From: Nostoc sp. UCD121
Lineage (GTDB): Bacteria > Cyanobacteriota > Cyanobacteriia > Cyanobacteriales > Nostocaceae
Direction of reading: 5' to 3'
NCBI RefSeq assembly: GCF_014222285.1
Contig: NZ_JACKZS010000027.1
Coordinates: 1-55,944, forward strand
Length of the DNA: 55,944 bases
Shown: positions 24,955-34,246 of the stretch, one piece after another
Layout of the letters: every line of letters starts with the position of its first letter
Position numbering within the stretch: position 1 is the first letter of the stretch
Translations under genes and position numbers: made by a program
The notes under the pieces: model-generated
Told to the model about the DNA's origin: nothing
Database searches by the model: none
Seen by the model: the letters and a program-made list of their open reading frames with translations, nothing else

Positions 24955-27915
24955 ATGAGCGATCGCATAATTGGGCGTAAGAAATCAGCCGCATCAACTT
25001 TTACGAATCCGTCGCTTGCCTCACCAGGTATTCCGACACTAGCGAACCCAATACACGGCTTTGGTTCACAAATCAATACTGCCCCACTCCAAACAGTAAC
25101 TGAGGTAGCCCCAGACCTTCAAGAGGCACAGTCTGCTGATGGGCAATTATTAGAACCAGAAGCGATCAAAGAAAAGCCCCTTAGTCACGACATAAGTCGC
25201 ATATCATTACGTCGTCCACAGGCAAAACTTACTGTTGGTGAGCCTGGAGACAAATACGAACAAGAAGCTGACATGATGGCAAATCAAGTCATATCGATGC
25301 CTGATTCTGCTGTGCAACGAGAGATAGCACTAGAAGAGCAGACTCAAGAGAAAATACAAACCAAGCCTTCATTGCAACTGGCTACGGATGGTGGTTTGCA
25401 GGCTGGGGATAATATTGAGAGTCGGCTCAATAGTAGTAAAGGTGGAGGAAGTCCGTTAGCGGATGAAGTCCGAAGCTTTATGGAGCCGCGCTTTGGTGCC
25501 GATTTTAGTCAAGTGCGAGTGCATACAGGCAGCGAAGCGGTGCAGATGAATCAGGATTTGAATGCTCAGGCATTTACGCACAACCAGGATGTTTACTTTA
25601 GTGCAGGGAAAGCTCCTGCAAAGGATGCGTTGACTGCCCATGAATTGACTCATGTAGTGCAGCAAATGGGCACAGTGCAAGCCAAGGTAATGCCGATCGC
25701 GGCTGCACCCACAAAAATCATGCGATTTGCTCAGGGCACTACTGATATTGTCAAAGATGACAAAGGTGTTGGGCAATACAAGGGGGGCACAGGTCACGCC
25801 GGGATGACAGAAGAAGCACTCCACGGGATGGGGTTGAATGCAGACGAGGCGCGCAAGGGACGTATGGGAAACTGGGAACGCGATATGTCTCAAGCTCTGA
25901 CTCCTGGAACAGTAGCATTGCTCACAGCCGAAGGGATTATGCCCATCCTCAACATTCTGGCAATCAAAGAATTTGGGCGTGGACTTAAACCCGCAGAATT
26001 TGGAACATACGATCCTGTTGAGCATATTGACAACCCTACGGATCTGCGGGGTAGCGACGTTTTTAACCAGGTTGATCCAGCAAATCCCCAAAATGACTTT
26101 ACCAATCCGACCAATCCAGATGTTGGTGTGACTAGTAAGCTCAAGGGTACTGAGGGGCCCAGCGATAAAGGCTATGCCAATGTCGATCGCCGTTATGCAG
26201 CCACCGAAACCAAAGGCAAAATTATGAATCCCCAGGATGCCAAAGCCTTCCAGGTGGATGAAAGTGCCATTCCACGTTATATGAATACGAGTAAGAAATG
26301 GTTAACCGGTAAGCTGCGTCAATCAGCAAATTTGGGACGGAAAAAAGAAGATGGACTAGGACCACGGGAATTCTCCAGTGGTATCCACACGATGCAAGAC
26401 TTTTATGCTCACTCTAATTTCTGTGAGATTGGCATCAACATTTTAATTCGAGAAGGCGGCTTGGAAGTTGTTGTTGAGGATGACGGTAAGGGGAACAAAA
26501 AGACTGAAACACTAAATAAAGATCAGGTTTTAAATACGCAAGTCCATGCCAATAAAGCCGATGGCAGCCCTGAGCAGAAAAATTTGGTAAATCCCAATGC
26601 AACTAGTAAAAGTGGTGAGAAACAAGTGCGGGAAGTGATGACCACTGGTTCTTTCAACCTGACAGATACAGCTGCTAGTGTTTTAGAAGAAGTGGCTGAT
26701 AAAGTCAAAGAGATGAATCCCTTTGACAAATCGAAGAAAGGCCCCAACGAAATGATTATGGCTTGTCTCGATTATATGGAAATGGATGAAGCCAATCCAG
26801 CAGATTTCTCGGCTTTAGGAAAGACAGTCAGCTCATTGATTAACAAAGCAATTCCTACCATTTCAGCCCTAGCACCTACTGCCGCCACGATCGCAGAAAA
26901 AGCAGGCGATTTGGGTGCTAGTGCAGTCAAAAAAGGGGCTTCTTTGGGTTCTGGGGTTTTAGATGTACTCAATAGCGCCAACGAGAAATTAGGCGGCGAT
27001 AAGGACTATTTTGATAGTGACAAAAAAGCACTAGAAGGAGCAGGTAAAACGGCCGCGGGTGAAATTCAAGGGACAGCCGATAGTTTAGCTGAAGGCATTC
27101 GCAATATTAACACTCAGTTGGAAGCGGCTGCTAAAGCTTTCGAGGGTAAGAGTCATATTTTGCGAACAGCATATCAGTGGGCTTACGAAAATAACCCCTT
27201 GAAGCTGATTAAGGCAGCTGCCAAGAAGATTCCGGTAATTGGTGAAAAGATAGCTGCTGCAATCGAAAGCCTGGAAGAGGAAATTAATAAACTCCTAGAA
27301 GACACCCTAGGTGCAGCTTGGAATGCAGCAGTTACCAGAATCGTCGCCAAGATCAATAAAGTAATCGCGAAAATTCGTGAAGAAACTAACATCCAGAAAA
27401 AGAAGAAACAGTCCGGTACAGGTACACCTGGCAAATTAGGCGGTGTGAGTGACCTGTATGATGAAAACGGCCCCAAGGAAGGAATTGCACCAAAGAGCTA
27501 TACACCACCGAGCCATACAGAAATAGCTAAAGACCATGACGATATCAAAAATCCGGTTAAAGATAGTAAAGCTGACAACCCAGATGAAGGACTCGATCAC
27601 GATCGCAAAGATGGCGATCACGATCATACTGATGATGAACACGGACACAACCACATCTCCACTTACTTAGCACCTCTGGCAACCGGACTAGCAAAGCAAG
27701 CCTCAATTGCTATTGGGCAGAAAGTTGCGGCATCTTGGGATGTCGTTGATGCTGGCGGTACGCCCTCGACACAACAACTTGCCGAAATTGATAAAGTTGT
27801 GGAGCAGTATTTTGCTCACCCCGCAGATTGTGACTATTGGCGAAGCTACTTTAAAGCACAGTTAAAAACAGCCCGCATCGGTGGTGCAGTCAAAGGAAAG
27901 CTAGGAAATTATTAG
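24955..27915 (+). CDS. eCIS-core (DUF4157) metallopeptidase-like protein with HET-C domain
   Basis: This 986-aa protein has no signal peptide. Residues 1-130 form a low-complexity leader (GRKKSAAS, PTLANPIHGFGSQ, RRPQAKLTVGEPGD). A DUF4157 'eCIS core' domain follows (about 160-240), with FMEPRFGADFSQVRVHTG and an intact zinc-peptidase motif HELTH (His229, Glu230, His233). Residues about 275-500 match HET-C: GNWERDMSQ near 306 and HTMQDFYAHSNF near 478. The rest is helical with small hydrophobic stretches, then a His/Asp-rich strip near residues 875-900. DUF4157 proteins are found with extracellular contractile injection systems, often as cargo or toxins. No such machinery is in this window. 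Probable effector; target unknown. Confidence 0.78.
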   Translation: MSDRIIGRKKSAASTFTNPSLASPGIPTLANPIHGFGSQINTAPLQTVTEVAPDLQEAQSADGQLLEPEAIKEKPLSHDISRISLRRPQAKLTVGEPGDKYEQEADMMANQVISMPDSAVQREIALEEQTQEKIQTKPSLQLATDGGLQAGDNIESRLNSSKGGGSPLADEVRSFMEPRFGADFSQVRVHTGSEAVQMNQDLNAQAFTHNQDVYFSAGKAPAKDALTAHELTHVVQQMGTVQAKVMPIAAAPTKIMRFAQGTTDIVKDDKGVGQYKGGTGHAGMTEEALHGMGLNADEARKGRMGNWERDMSQALTPGTVALLTAEGIMPILNILAIKEFGRGLKPAEFGTYDPVEHIDNPTDLRGSDVFNQVDPANPQNDFTNPTNPDVGVTSKLKGTEGPSDKGYANVDRRYAATETKGKIMNPQDAKAFQVDESAIPRYMNTSKKWLTGKLRQSANLGRKKEDGLGPREFSSGIHTMQDFYAHSNFCEIGINILIREGGLEVVVEDDGKGNKKTETLNKDQVLNTQVHANKADGSPEQKNLVNPNATSKSGEKQVREVMTTGSFNLTDTAASVLEEVADKVKEMNPFDKSKKGPNEMIMACLDYMEMDEANPADFSALGKTVSSLINKAIPTISALAPTAATIAEKAGDLGASAVKKGASLGSGVLDVLNSANEKLGGDKDYFDSDKKALEGAGKTAAGEIQGTADSLAEGIRNINTQLEAAAKAFEGKSHILRTAYQWAYENNPLKLIKAAAKKIPVIGEKIAAAIESLEEEINKLLEDTLGAAWNAAVTRIVAKINKVIAKIREETNIQKKKKQSGTGTPGKLGGVSDLYDENGPKEGIAPKSYTPPSHTEIAKDHDDIKNPVKDSKADNPDEGLDHDRKDGDHDHTDDEHGHNHISTYLAPLATGLAKQASIAIGQKVAASWDVVDAGGTPSTQQLAEIDKVVEQYFAHPADCDYWRSYFKAQLKTARIGGAVKGKLGNY

Positions 27916-28024
27916 TGCGATCGCATTACAAAATAATCTCTACTTAAGTCCATAGCGATCGCAATTAGATAAAGTGTATAATTTGCTTCAAAAACAAGCC
28001 TTGTGATATCCAAGGTAGAGTGAG
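27915..28024 (+). promoter_or_regulatory. Upstream region shared by the eCIS-type genes, copy 2
   Basis: It starts at the stop codon of the first eCIS-type gene and repeats its upstream block: GCGATCGCATTACA, CTACTTAAGTCCATAGCG, AATTAGATAAAGTG, TATAAT (27977-27982), then GGTAGAGTGAG before ATG. Similarity continues without a break into the coding region. Confidence 0.5.
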
Positions 28025-30007
28025 ATGAGCGATCGCATAATTGGGCGTAAGAAATCAGCCGCATCTAGTTTTACGAATCCTTCCCTTGCCTCGCAAGATA
28101 CTCCGACACTAGCGAATCCAATCCGCGGCTTTGGTTCACAAATCAATACTACTGTGCCCCAAACAGTAACTGAGGTAGCACCAGACCTTCAAGAGGTGCA
28201 ATCTGCGGATGAGCAATCCTTGGCGCTCAAAGAAAAGCCCCTTAGTCACGACATTAGTAGCATACCGTTGCGTCGTCCACAGGCAAAACTCACGGTTGGA
28301 GAACCAGGAGACCAGTATGAGCAAGAAGCTGAGATGATGGCAAATCAAGTCATGTCGATGCCTGATTCTGCTGTGCAACGGGAGATTTTACCAAAAGAAC
28401 AGACTCAAAGTGATATTTACTTTGGGTCAGGGAAGTCACCAGAAAATAATGAGTTAACTCATGTAGTGCAGCAGAAGGGGTATAGTATCCAGCGCGATCA
28501 GGCCGAAGACCTGAGGGATTTCGCCGACTTTGGTGAGCAAGACCAACGTGAGCAGATGCAGCAGCAACCACCGCCAGCGATGCAGGTCAACAATATCTCA
28601 GACGGAAGCGCTGCACAAAGCAAAATGACCGAGATCGAAGGATACCGCCAGAACATGCAGAACGGCGGGCGCACTGGTACCGTCTCCGGGGACGAAATCT
28701 CCGCCAATGAAACAGCGATCGCGGCGCTATCGGACTACCTTGTCAATATCGGCGAGCAGGGCCGGACGCTCTCGACCTTTCAGCAACAGTTGCAGCAAGT
28801 CCGATTAGACTATGGTCGCGTTGAAGGGCAAATGATTCACCTTGAAGCTATGGGGGTTGTAGACCCTAACCAGTCAGCGTCCTACCGTGCCGAGCAGATT
28901 GTCGGTGCGGCCACTGGTGCTAGAAGCGCTCAGGAGTCGGCAGGGGGAGTCAGAGGCAACGCTGAAACAATGCGTTTAGATGTACAGCAGAATCACGACA
29001 CCCTGATACAGAAAGGCAACGATTTCAATGCTGCTCAGGGTAATGCTAGGCAAGCTGTACACGAGCTGAATTCTGCATTGAGTAACCTTAACTCCGGCAT
29101 CATCCCACGCGAGGCGAACCCGGAATTAGCTGCCCAGCGGAGCGCCATCTCGGCCAGGGTCTCGACAATGCAGAGCCGACTGTCAACCGGACTAAAGGTG
29201 TTGTCAGCAATCGGCGGTGTAGCAGGGATGGGTACAGCAGCAACGGCGGCTGCCAGTAATACCTTAGGTCAAGGGTTGACTAGTTTGGGGCAGCAGGCAC
29301 TGGACACCATTAGCCCGGATTCCATCGCCACAGCAATCAGCCAAGAGTGGTACCGTGAGGAAACCAACCAGATAGAGTCCCAGATCGCTCAGGCAAATGC
29401 CCAGACTCGCGAGGCCGCGATCAGCGTCAATGTATCCCAACTGCGCGGAGCGCAAACGGCGATGTTCAACGCGCTACAGATCCTTGAAGCCAAAATGAGA
29501 GAGTATCTACAGGCTCGCGACACACTACGCAACTCGCTAGACCAGTTAGGCGCTGCTGCCGACCGTCAGAAAGGCGGACAGGGTTACTCAATCATCGCAG
29601 GTTTACTGGGCGATGTAGATGTGCTCACCGTGCAAATCGACACCACCATCGGATTGGGACGAACGGAAGAGGAGGCAGCTGGACATGCTACTCAAGCACG
29701 AGAGCGCGTTGAGGGCAGGCGCAACCAGAAGTCGGGTCAGCGTGAGGGTGGTGTCACCTACTACATTCCGTATCAGACCTTCCAGCTTGCCAACTTTGGA
29801 CGTTCAGGTGGGCTTGTGTACAAAGCATCACCGAACCAAATCTACTTCATCACTGTGGGGCGGATACCTGGCAGCGCATACGGTGGACAGGGGGCAGCGA
29901 ATCCGATCGTTCACCAGACAATAGAGGAGCTACAGCAGATGCGTCAGACGGTACAGGGTATGCGCTCTGTGCTATCGAACTCGTTGGGTCTAACTATGCA
30001 GCGCTAA
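28025..30007 (+). CDS. eCIS-type leader with degenerate DUF4157, helical C-terminus
   Basis: This protein is 660 aa. Residues 1-120 are almost the same as those of the preceding protein (IIGRKKSAASSF, GFGSQINTT, RRPQAKLTVGEPGDQYEQEA). After KEQTQ the sequence jumps to DIYFGSGKSP and NNELTHVVQQ: about 90 residues of the DUF4157 core are missing and the first zinc-ligand His of HExxH is Asn, so peptidase activity is unlikely. Residues 160-660 are unrelated to the neighbour: long, Gln/Ala-rich predicted helices (coiled coil) with a small hydrophobic patch (AIGGVAGMGTAATAA) and a C-terminal region YYIPYQTFQLANFG. Its DNA looks more GC-rich than the leader, suggesting a fused, acquired module. Function unknown; candidate effector. 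Confidence 0.7.
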   Translation: MSDRIIGRKKSAASSFTNPSLASQDTPTLANPIRGFGSQINTTVPQTVTEVAPDLQEVQSADEQSLALKEKPLSHDISSIPLRRPQAKLTVGEPGDQYEQEAEMMANQVMSMPDSAVQREILPKEQTQSDIYFGSGKSPENNELTHVVQQKGYSIQRDQAEDLRDFADFGEQDQREQMQQQPPPAMQVNNISDGSAAQSKMTEIEGYRQNMQNGGRTGTVSGDEISANETAIAALSDYLVNIGEQGRTLSTFQQQLQQVRLDYGRVEGQMIHLEAMGVVDPNQSASYRAEQIVGAATGARSAQESAGGVRGNAETMRLDVQQNHDTLIQKGNDFNAAQGNARQAVHELNSALSNLNSGIIPREANPELAAQRSAISARVSTMQSRLSTGLKVLSAIGGVAGMGTAATAAASNTLGQGLTSLGQQALDTISPDSIATAISQEWYREETNQIESQIAQANAQTREAAISVNVSQLRGAQTAMFNALQILEAKMREYLQARDTLRNSLDQLGAAADRQKGGQGYSIIAGLLGDVDVLTVQIDTTIGLGRTEEEAAGHATQARERVEGRRNQKSGQREGGVTYYIPYQTFQLANFGRSGGLVYKASPNQIYFITVGRIPGSAYGGQGAANPIVHQTIEELQQMRQTVQGMRSVLSNSLGLTMQR

Positions 30008-30419
30008 CGCTAGTGCCTAACCGTGTAACACATCGTTGCGATCGCTCTTGATATTTTAAATAAAGAGCAATCAAGTTTTTCGACAAAAATCGGGAGAGCA
30101 GATCGCTTTTAGAGAGAATGACGATTTCATGAGCAACTATTGTTAGTATTGGATGATAATTTGTCACCACACTAAAGACTTTCCCTCAAAAAATTATTTA
30201 GTTACCACAGAAGAAACTGTAGGTATAAACGTTCAAGTTCTTATAAGTTACGCTTAAGTTGTTATTAATAGAGCTTAAGCTGTGGTTACAAACGTTAACT
30301 ATCCCTCAAGGTTAGGCGAGATAATTTCCACTTAAGTCCATAGTGATCGCAATTAGATAAATTTTATGATGTGTGTTATCAATATGCCTTGGTTGAGCCA
30401 TAAATGAAGGAAGGGTGAT
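30008..30419. promoter_or_regulatory. Intergenic region and upstream block of the third eCIS-type gene
   Basis: GCTCTT..AAGAGC near 30044-30090, followed by TTTTT, could be a weak terminator for the preceding gene. A CTTAAG-rich stretch follows (30236-30290). Positions 30308-30419 repeat the block shared with the other two genes (CCACTTAAGTCCATAGTGATCGCAATTAGA in part), but the -10 is weaker (TTTTATGATG). Ribosome binding site GAAGG before ATG 30420. Confidence 0.45.
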
Positions 30420-32399
30420 ATGAGCAATGACGGACAACAAGCTTCTGGGCATCTACGCATAGTTCAGCGCCAGAAAACAGGTATATCCACTGTTCTAAAT
30501 CCGTCCCTTACCTCATCAACTATTCCCACACTGGCTTCTCCAATGCGTGGCTTTGGTTTACAAACAAATAATCTTCCAATCCAAAGACTAACTGAGGCAT
30601 CAACTGACCTTCAAGAAGCGCAGTGTGTTGATGAGCAATTCTTGGAACCAGAAGCGGTCATACAGCCCCTTGGTCATGATATTAGTCGCATATCTTTGCA
30701 TCGTCCCCAGGCAAAACTCACAGTTGGTGCGGCAGACGACCATTATGAGCAGGAAGCCGATCAAGTTGCCGATCAGGTTATGCGAATGACTGAACCAGAG
30801 CCAATAGGTTTGCAGAATACACAGACTCAAGACCAATTGCAAACTAAGCCTCTAGCCTCTGCCATAACTCCCTTAGTGCAACGGGAGGCAATGCCAGAAG
30901 AGGAAGAGGAACTACAAACTAAACTTATTAATGCACCTATCCAAAGAGAGATTTTACCGGAAGAAGAATTACAAACGAAGCGATCGCTACAACTCGCTAC
31001 CAATGACAGCTTCCAAACTGGGGATAACTTTGAGAGTCGCCTAAACAGCAGTGAAAGTGGAGGAAGCCCGTTACCAGATACTGTGCGTTCTTTCATGGAA
31101 CCACGTTTTGGTACAGATTTTAGTCAAGTACGGGTACATACAGGCACTCAATCGGTGCAAATGAATCAGGATTTAAATGCTCAGGCATTTACCCACCAGC
31201 AAAACATTTTCTTTGGTGCGGGTAAGTCACCAGGTAATGATGCATTAACCGCCCATGAACTGACTCATGTGGTGCAGCAGACAGGAACAGCCCAGAGAAA
31301 ATTGATTCAACGGGCAATTAACCCCACATACGACCTGACACACGGTACTTTTGAAGTAAATGCCACACCAAACGGCGCGAGTCTACCGATTACTATTCGT
31401 TTCAAACCCAAAACCACCGCTCCCTACTCTAACCAGATTGGACTAATTCAGATTGTGCGTCTGACAAATGCTACAGGTACAAATGTCGAACCTCAGTCTT
31501 TACCTGCTGCTAGTGGTGCTAGCCTCCGTACCACTGCTGATGCCACCACGGGAGTTGAGGGCGGATATTTCACTGATGCGCTGCATAATGATGCACCTGC
31601 CCACGGTGGTACAGGAACCAATGCCGCAGCCGGAAGTGCATTACCTGCCCAGTACCCCTTTGGCAACGACCCAGCCCAACCCAATCCCGCAATCCCTGGA
31701 CTTTCACGACCCTCTTCTAGTGGTGCAAGCGGAGCCACTATTGGTTACAAACGCTCCGATGACCCCACTGATATCAAAGCAGCAGAACTAACCGATGCTC
31801 CCGGAGGCGCTGGTGAGTTCAACTTCGACTTTCAGACGGTGGCTAAAGGAGAAGACACCATGACAACTTACGGAGCGCTTCATTGGGGCTTCCAAATCCG
31901 TGCTGGCAAAGTTGAGAATGATCGCGCCTCAGCACAGGATGGTCAATCCGCCACCTTCGATGCAGCTTTGCAGAAGCATCAGGATTTTTACGTACACGAA
32001 CCAGTCATTTTTTACTATGATTTCGACAGCGATCAACTGAGTTCCAGCGAAACAGGCAAGATTGATACATTCTTAGATTACTTGCGGCGATTCCCTGATG
32101 TCAAAGTAACTCCCGAAGGCTTCGCCGACAGGCGCGGCGGCGCATCTGGGCATAATCTGGATCTATCTTTACGCAGAGCGCAGGCAGTGGGAGCAGCCCT
32201 GCGTGCTAAGGGTGTAGCTGAAGCTCAAATTAGTGCTGTTACTATCGGCTCTGGTTCAACCGAAGACTTTACCCCTGATGCCACAACTAACCAAGATACA
32301 GAAGCGAATCGTCGGGGTAATCGCCGGGTTGTCTTGAGCTTTCAGCATGTGCCAGCAGCAGCACCAGCAGCACCAGCAGGGGGAGGAGGGACACCTTGA
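30420..32399 (+). CDS. DUF4157 eCIS-core protein with C-terminal OmpA domain
   Basis: This protein is 659 aa with the same leader style (PTLASPMRGFGLQ, HRPQAKLTVGAADD), then two or three PEEEELQTK-type repeats (about residues 155-190) typical of linkers in this family. The DUF4157 core is at about 210-290, with FMEPRFGTDFSQVRVHTG and intact HELTH (His279, Glu280, His283). Residues 300-520 are an unrecognised beta-rich domain. Residues about 530-645 are OmpA-like: YYDFDSDQLSSSE, VTPEGFADRRG, LSLRRAQAVGAAL and NRRGNRRVVL. OmpA domains bind peptidoglycan, so this protein may act at or against a cell wall. It overlaps the HEAT-repeat gene by four bases, so the two are coupled. Confidence 0.78.
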   Translation: MSNDGQQASGHLRIVQRQKTGISTVLNPSLTSSTIPTLASPMRGFGLQTNNLPIQRLTEASTDLQEAQCVDEQFLEPEAVIQPLGHDISRISLHRPQAKLTVGAADDHYEQEADQVADQVMRMTEPEPIGLQNTQTQDQLQTKPLASAITPLVQREAMPEEEEELQTKLINAPIQREILPEEELQTKRSLQLATNDSFQTGDNFESRLNSSESGGSPLPDTVRSFMEPRFGTDFSQVRVHTGTQSVQMNQDLNAQAFTHQQNIFFGAGKSPGNDALTAHELTHVVQQTGTAQRKLIQRAINPTYDLTHGTFEVNATPNGASLPITIRFKPKTTAPYSNQIGLIQIVRLTNATGTNVEPQSLPAASGASLRTTADATTGVEGGYFTDALHNDAPAHGGTGTNAAAGSALPAQYPFGNDPAQPNPAIPGLSRPSSSGASGATIGYKRSDDPTDIKAAELTDAPGGAGEFNFDFQTVAKGEDTMTTYGALHWGFQIRAGKVENDRASAQDGQSATFDAALQKHQDFYVHEPVIFYYDFDSDQLSSSETGKIDTFLDYLRRFPDVKVTPEGFADRRGGASGHNLDLSLRRAQAVGAALRAKGVAEAQISAVTIGSGSTEDFTPDATTNQDTEANRRGNRRVVLSFQHVPAAAPAAPAGGGGTP

Positions 32400-33073
32400 T
32401 CTTGAGAACAATAGGAATATTCGTGATAGTTGTGATGCTGGCCATTGGAGGAAATTTGTATATGAATAATCAAGACGCTACCGCGACACCTATGGAGCAG
32501 ATCAAAGCACGTCTCTACTCTACAGATCAAGACACTAGCGCTTTAGCCCTGGGTGAATTGATCCGTTTAGGCAAAAAAGCTACCCCGATTTTGTTGGAAG
32601 CCTTGACTAACCCCAACCCCCGTACCCGTCGGCTTGCAGCCGAGGGACTGAGCGAAATTGCCGATCCCGCTAGTGCCGATGCTTTGTTCCAAGCCACCCA
32701 TGATACTAATCCAGAAGTGCGTGCCCGTGCTGCCACTGCCCTACACCAATTAGGAGATAAACGCTCATTGTCCGCTTTGGTCGCTACCCTTGATGATTAC
32801 CCTGACATTCTGCACAATCCCTACACAGCTTCGATGTATCCTTTAATGCGAGGCGGAAAAGAAGTTTTACCTTTGGTAATTCCTCTTTTGCAAGCACCAA
32901 ACGATCTCACTCGTGAGCGGGCTTTTTTGATTGTTAAGGCTGTAGTGAGTAAGCTACCCCAAGGGCAAGACTGGAATCAGTTGTGGCAGAGTTTGGGAAG
33001 TTATGATCCCGCAGGCCAAAAAGCAGAACGTGACAAGGCTGCTCAACAATGGCAGGAATGGTTGAGCAAATAA
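32396..33073 (+). CDS. HEAT-repeat protein with N-terminal membrane anchor
   Basis: This protein is 225 aa if started at TTG 32396 (overlap TTGA with the previous stop); ATG 32435 or ATG 32462 are alternatives. The N-terminus is hydrophobic (TIGIFVIVVMLAIGG), a signal or anchor. Residues about 45-130 are HEAT-like helical pairs (ALGELIRLGKKATPILLEAL, RRLAAEGLSEIADPASADAL, VRARAATALHQLGDKRSLSAL). The C-terminal part is helical, ending QQWQEWLSK. HEAT repeats mediate protein contacts. Coupling to the DUF4157-OmpA gene suggests a partner, chaperone or immunity role, but this is inference from position only. Confidence 0.75.
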   Translation: MILRTIGIFVIVVMLAIGGNLYMNNQDATATPMEQIKARLYSTDQDTSALALGELIRLGKKATPILLEALTNPNPRTRRLAAEGLSEIADPASADALFQATHDTNPEVRARAATALHQLGDKRSLSALVATLDDYPDILHNPYTASMYPLMRGGKEVLPLVIPLLQAPNDLTRERAFLIVKAVVSKLPQGQDWNQLWQSLGSYDPAGQKAERDKAAQQWQEWLSK

Positions 33074-33257
33074 TTGAATTATTCACAAAAAAACTAAGTA
33101 TGTTACGAAATGTAAATAAACTTAAAACCCTTACTAATGACCAATACTTCTCTGCGAGACGCTACGCGAACGACTACGCTCAGTACAAGTGACAAAGGAC
33201 AGCCCCTTAGCCAGTTAGCTTTAATTTCGCCGACCTACTTACCCATTAGTAGCGGAA

Positions 33258-33794
33258 TTACCTAACCGTATTATCGAGTCCCCCGACGATTCTTGAACCT
33301 AAACAAAGGGCGATGGTGAGCGATGCCGCTGCTGCTAGCGCCGCTACCGTCCGAATGTGATTCCAGATTGTCCAGTTGGTCAAATAGCTAAACCATAAGC
33401 TCGCACCTTCAGTGCTGTCTGGCTCGACTTTCGCTAGAGCTTCGTTGAGCGGCACATTGAAAACTATTGTCACGCCTAATGTACCAACGAGGTAGAGCAA
33501 ACTGCCGAGAAGCAAGTAGGCGGCACCGGGTTGATGCCACTTTAATAGCGAGGATATTAAAAGAAAGATACAAGCCGCAGCAGTTCCCAAAAACGCTGTC
33601 ATAAAAAATGGATTGATTACCGCGATATTGATGGATTGCATAGCGGCAATGCCCTGCGGTGGTTTCAGCCGAGCAAGGGCGTTCATCACGAAAGTCGAGA
33701 AGGCGAAGAAGACTCCGGCTATCAGCCCGCAGCCCAGTACCGACAAAAGCTTTAATGCGAAATAATATTGTTGAGTTATCAGATGTTGCAGCAT
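33258..33794 (-). CDS. DUF1772 (anthrone oxygenase-like) membrane protein
   Basis: This 178-aa protein starts at ATG 33794 and has four hydrophobic segments (about residues 15-38, 55-82, 90-113 and 145-170). The family pattern is VFFAFSTFVMNAL at the first span, then NPFFMTAFLG, VPLNEALA and a W-rich loop (WTIWNHIRT). DUF1772 includes fungal anthrone oxygenases and many bacterial proteins of unknown role. In bacteria it is often annotated only by the domain. No operon partners are visible, and the upstream side carries repeat-derived DNA. Family call good, function open. Confidence 0.85.
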   Translation of the reverse strand: MLQHLITQQYYFALKLLSVLGCGLIAGVFFAFSTFVMNALARLKPPQGIAAMQSINIAVINPFFMTAFLGTAAACIFLLISSLLKWHQPGAAYLLLGSLLYLVGTLGVTIVFNVPLNEALAKVEPDSTEGASLWFSYLTNWTIWNHIRTVAALAAAASLTIALCLGSRIVGGLDNTVR

Positions 33795-33857
33795 CGCCTC
33801 ACCGAAAAAATGGGTATGAAGCCCCGTCCTTCCAGGACGGCTTTTGTTAAATGCCAG

Positions 33858-34007
33858 CTACTTTCTAAAGACTTTGTTGTAATACTGATACCAAATAAAT
33901 TTGGTATTCTTTAGAATCGCTCTAGTTCCAGGACGACCACTGGATTTTGCTTTTGGAAACAGGCCAGTAACTAATTCTCACTGTTCCCGATTAGATCATT
34001 CGGATAT
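33858..34007 (-). pseudogene. Remnant of an IS5-like transposase N-terminus
   Basis: On the minus strand one frame reads ELVTGLFPKAKSSGRPGT, which resembles the start of IS5-type transposases (QWELI.PLFPK...GRPR). It is preceded in the same frame by NREQ and a TGA where Trp is expected, and before that by PNDL in another frame. After GRPGT the match stops, ending in TAG at 33858. So it is a short decayed fragment with a stop and frameshift, no longer functional. Confidence 0.45.
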
Positions 34008-34083
34008 GATTTTGTCTACAAATAGCAGCATAACACCTGTGATATTTATTACGATATCCCCATAGTTTTAGAACATCCTCTGA

Positions 34084-34246
34084 GAGGATGTTTGAAAAGT
34101 CCTCTTGTCGGTAGCAAAACGTTTTAGATCCCCCTAAATCCCCCTTAAAAAGGGGGACTTTGATTCCGGTTCCCCCCTTTTTAAGGGGGGTTAGGGGGGA
34201 TCAATAAGTGCCTAAAATCACAGCCAACTACTTTCCAAACATCCTC
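34084..34246. mobile_element. 163-bp MITE, copy A
   Basis: The terminal repeats are GAGGATGTTTGAAAAG and CTTTCCAAACATCCTC, flanked by TGA on both sides (34081-34083, 34247-34249). The core is GATCCCCCTAAATCCCCC.. paired with GGGGTTAGGGGGGATC. The same length and layout occur at 53503-53665. The 13 bases just before the left TGA (ATCCTC..) look like another element end. Confidence 0.88.

Noticed and set aside
24955..33073. A complete contractile injection system
   Set aside because: No gene for sheath, tube, baseplate, spike or AAA+ ATPase is recognisable in the window; only cargo-type proteins are present.
33821..33845. tRNA or small RNA gene
   Set aside because: The GC hairpin is isolated. 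No cloverleaf or anticodon arm can be drawn around it.
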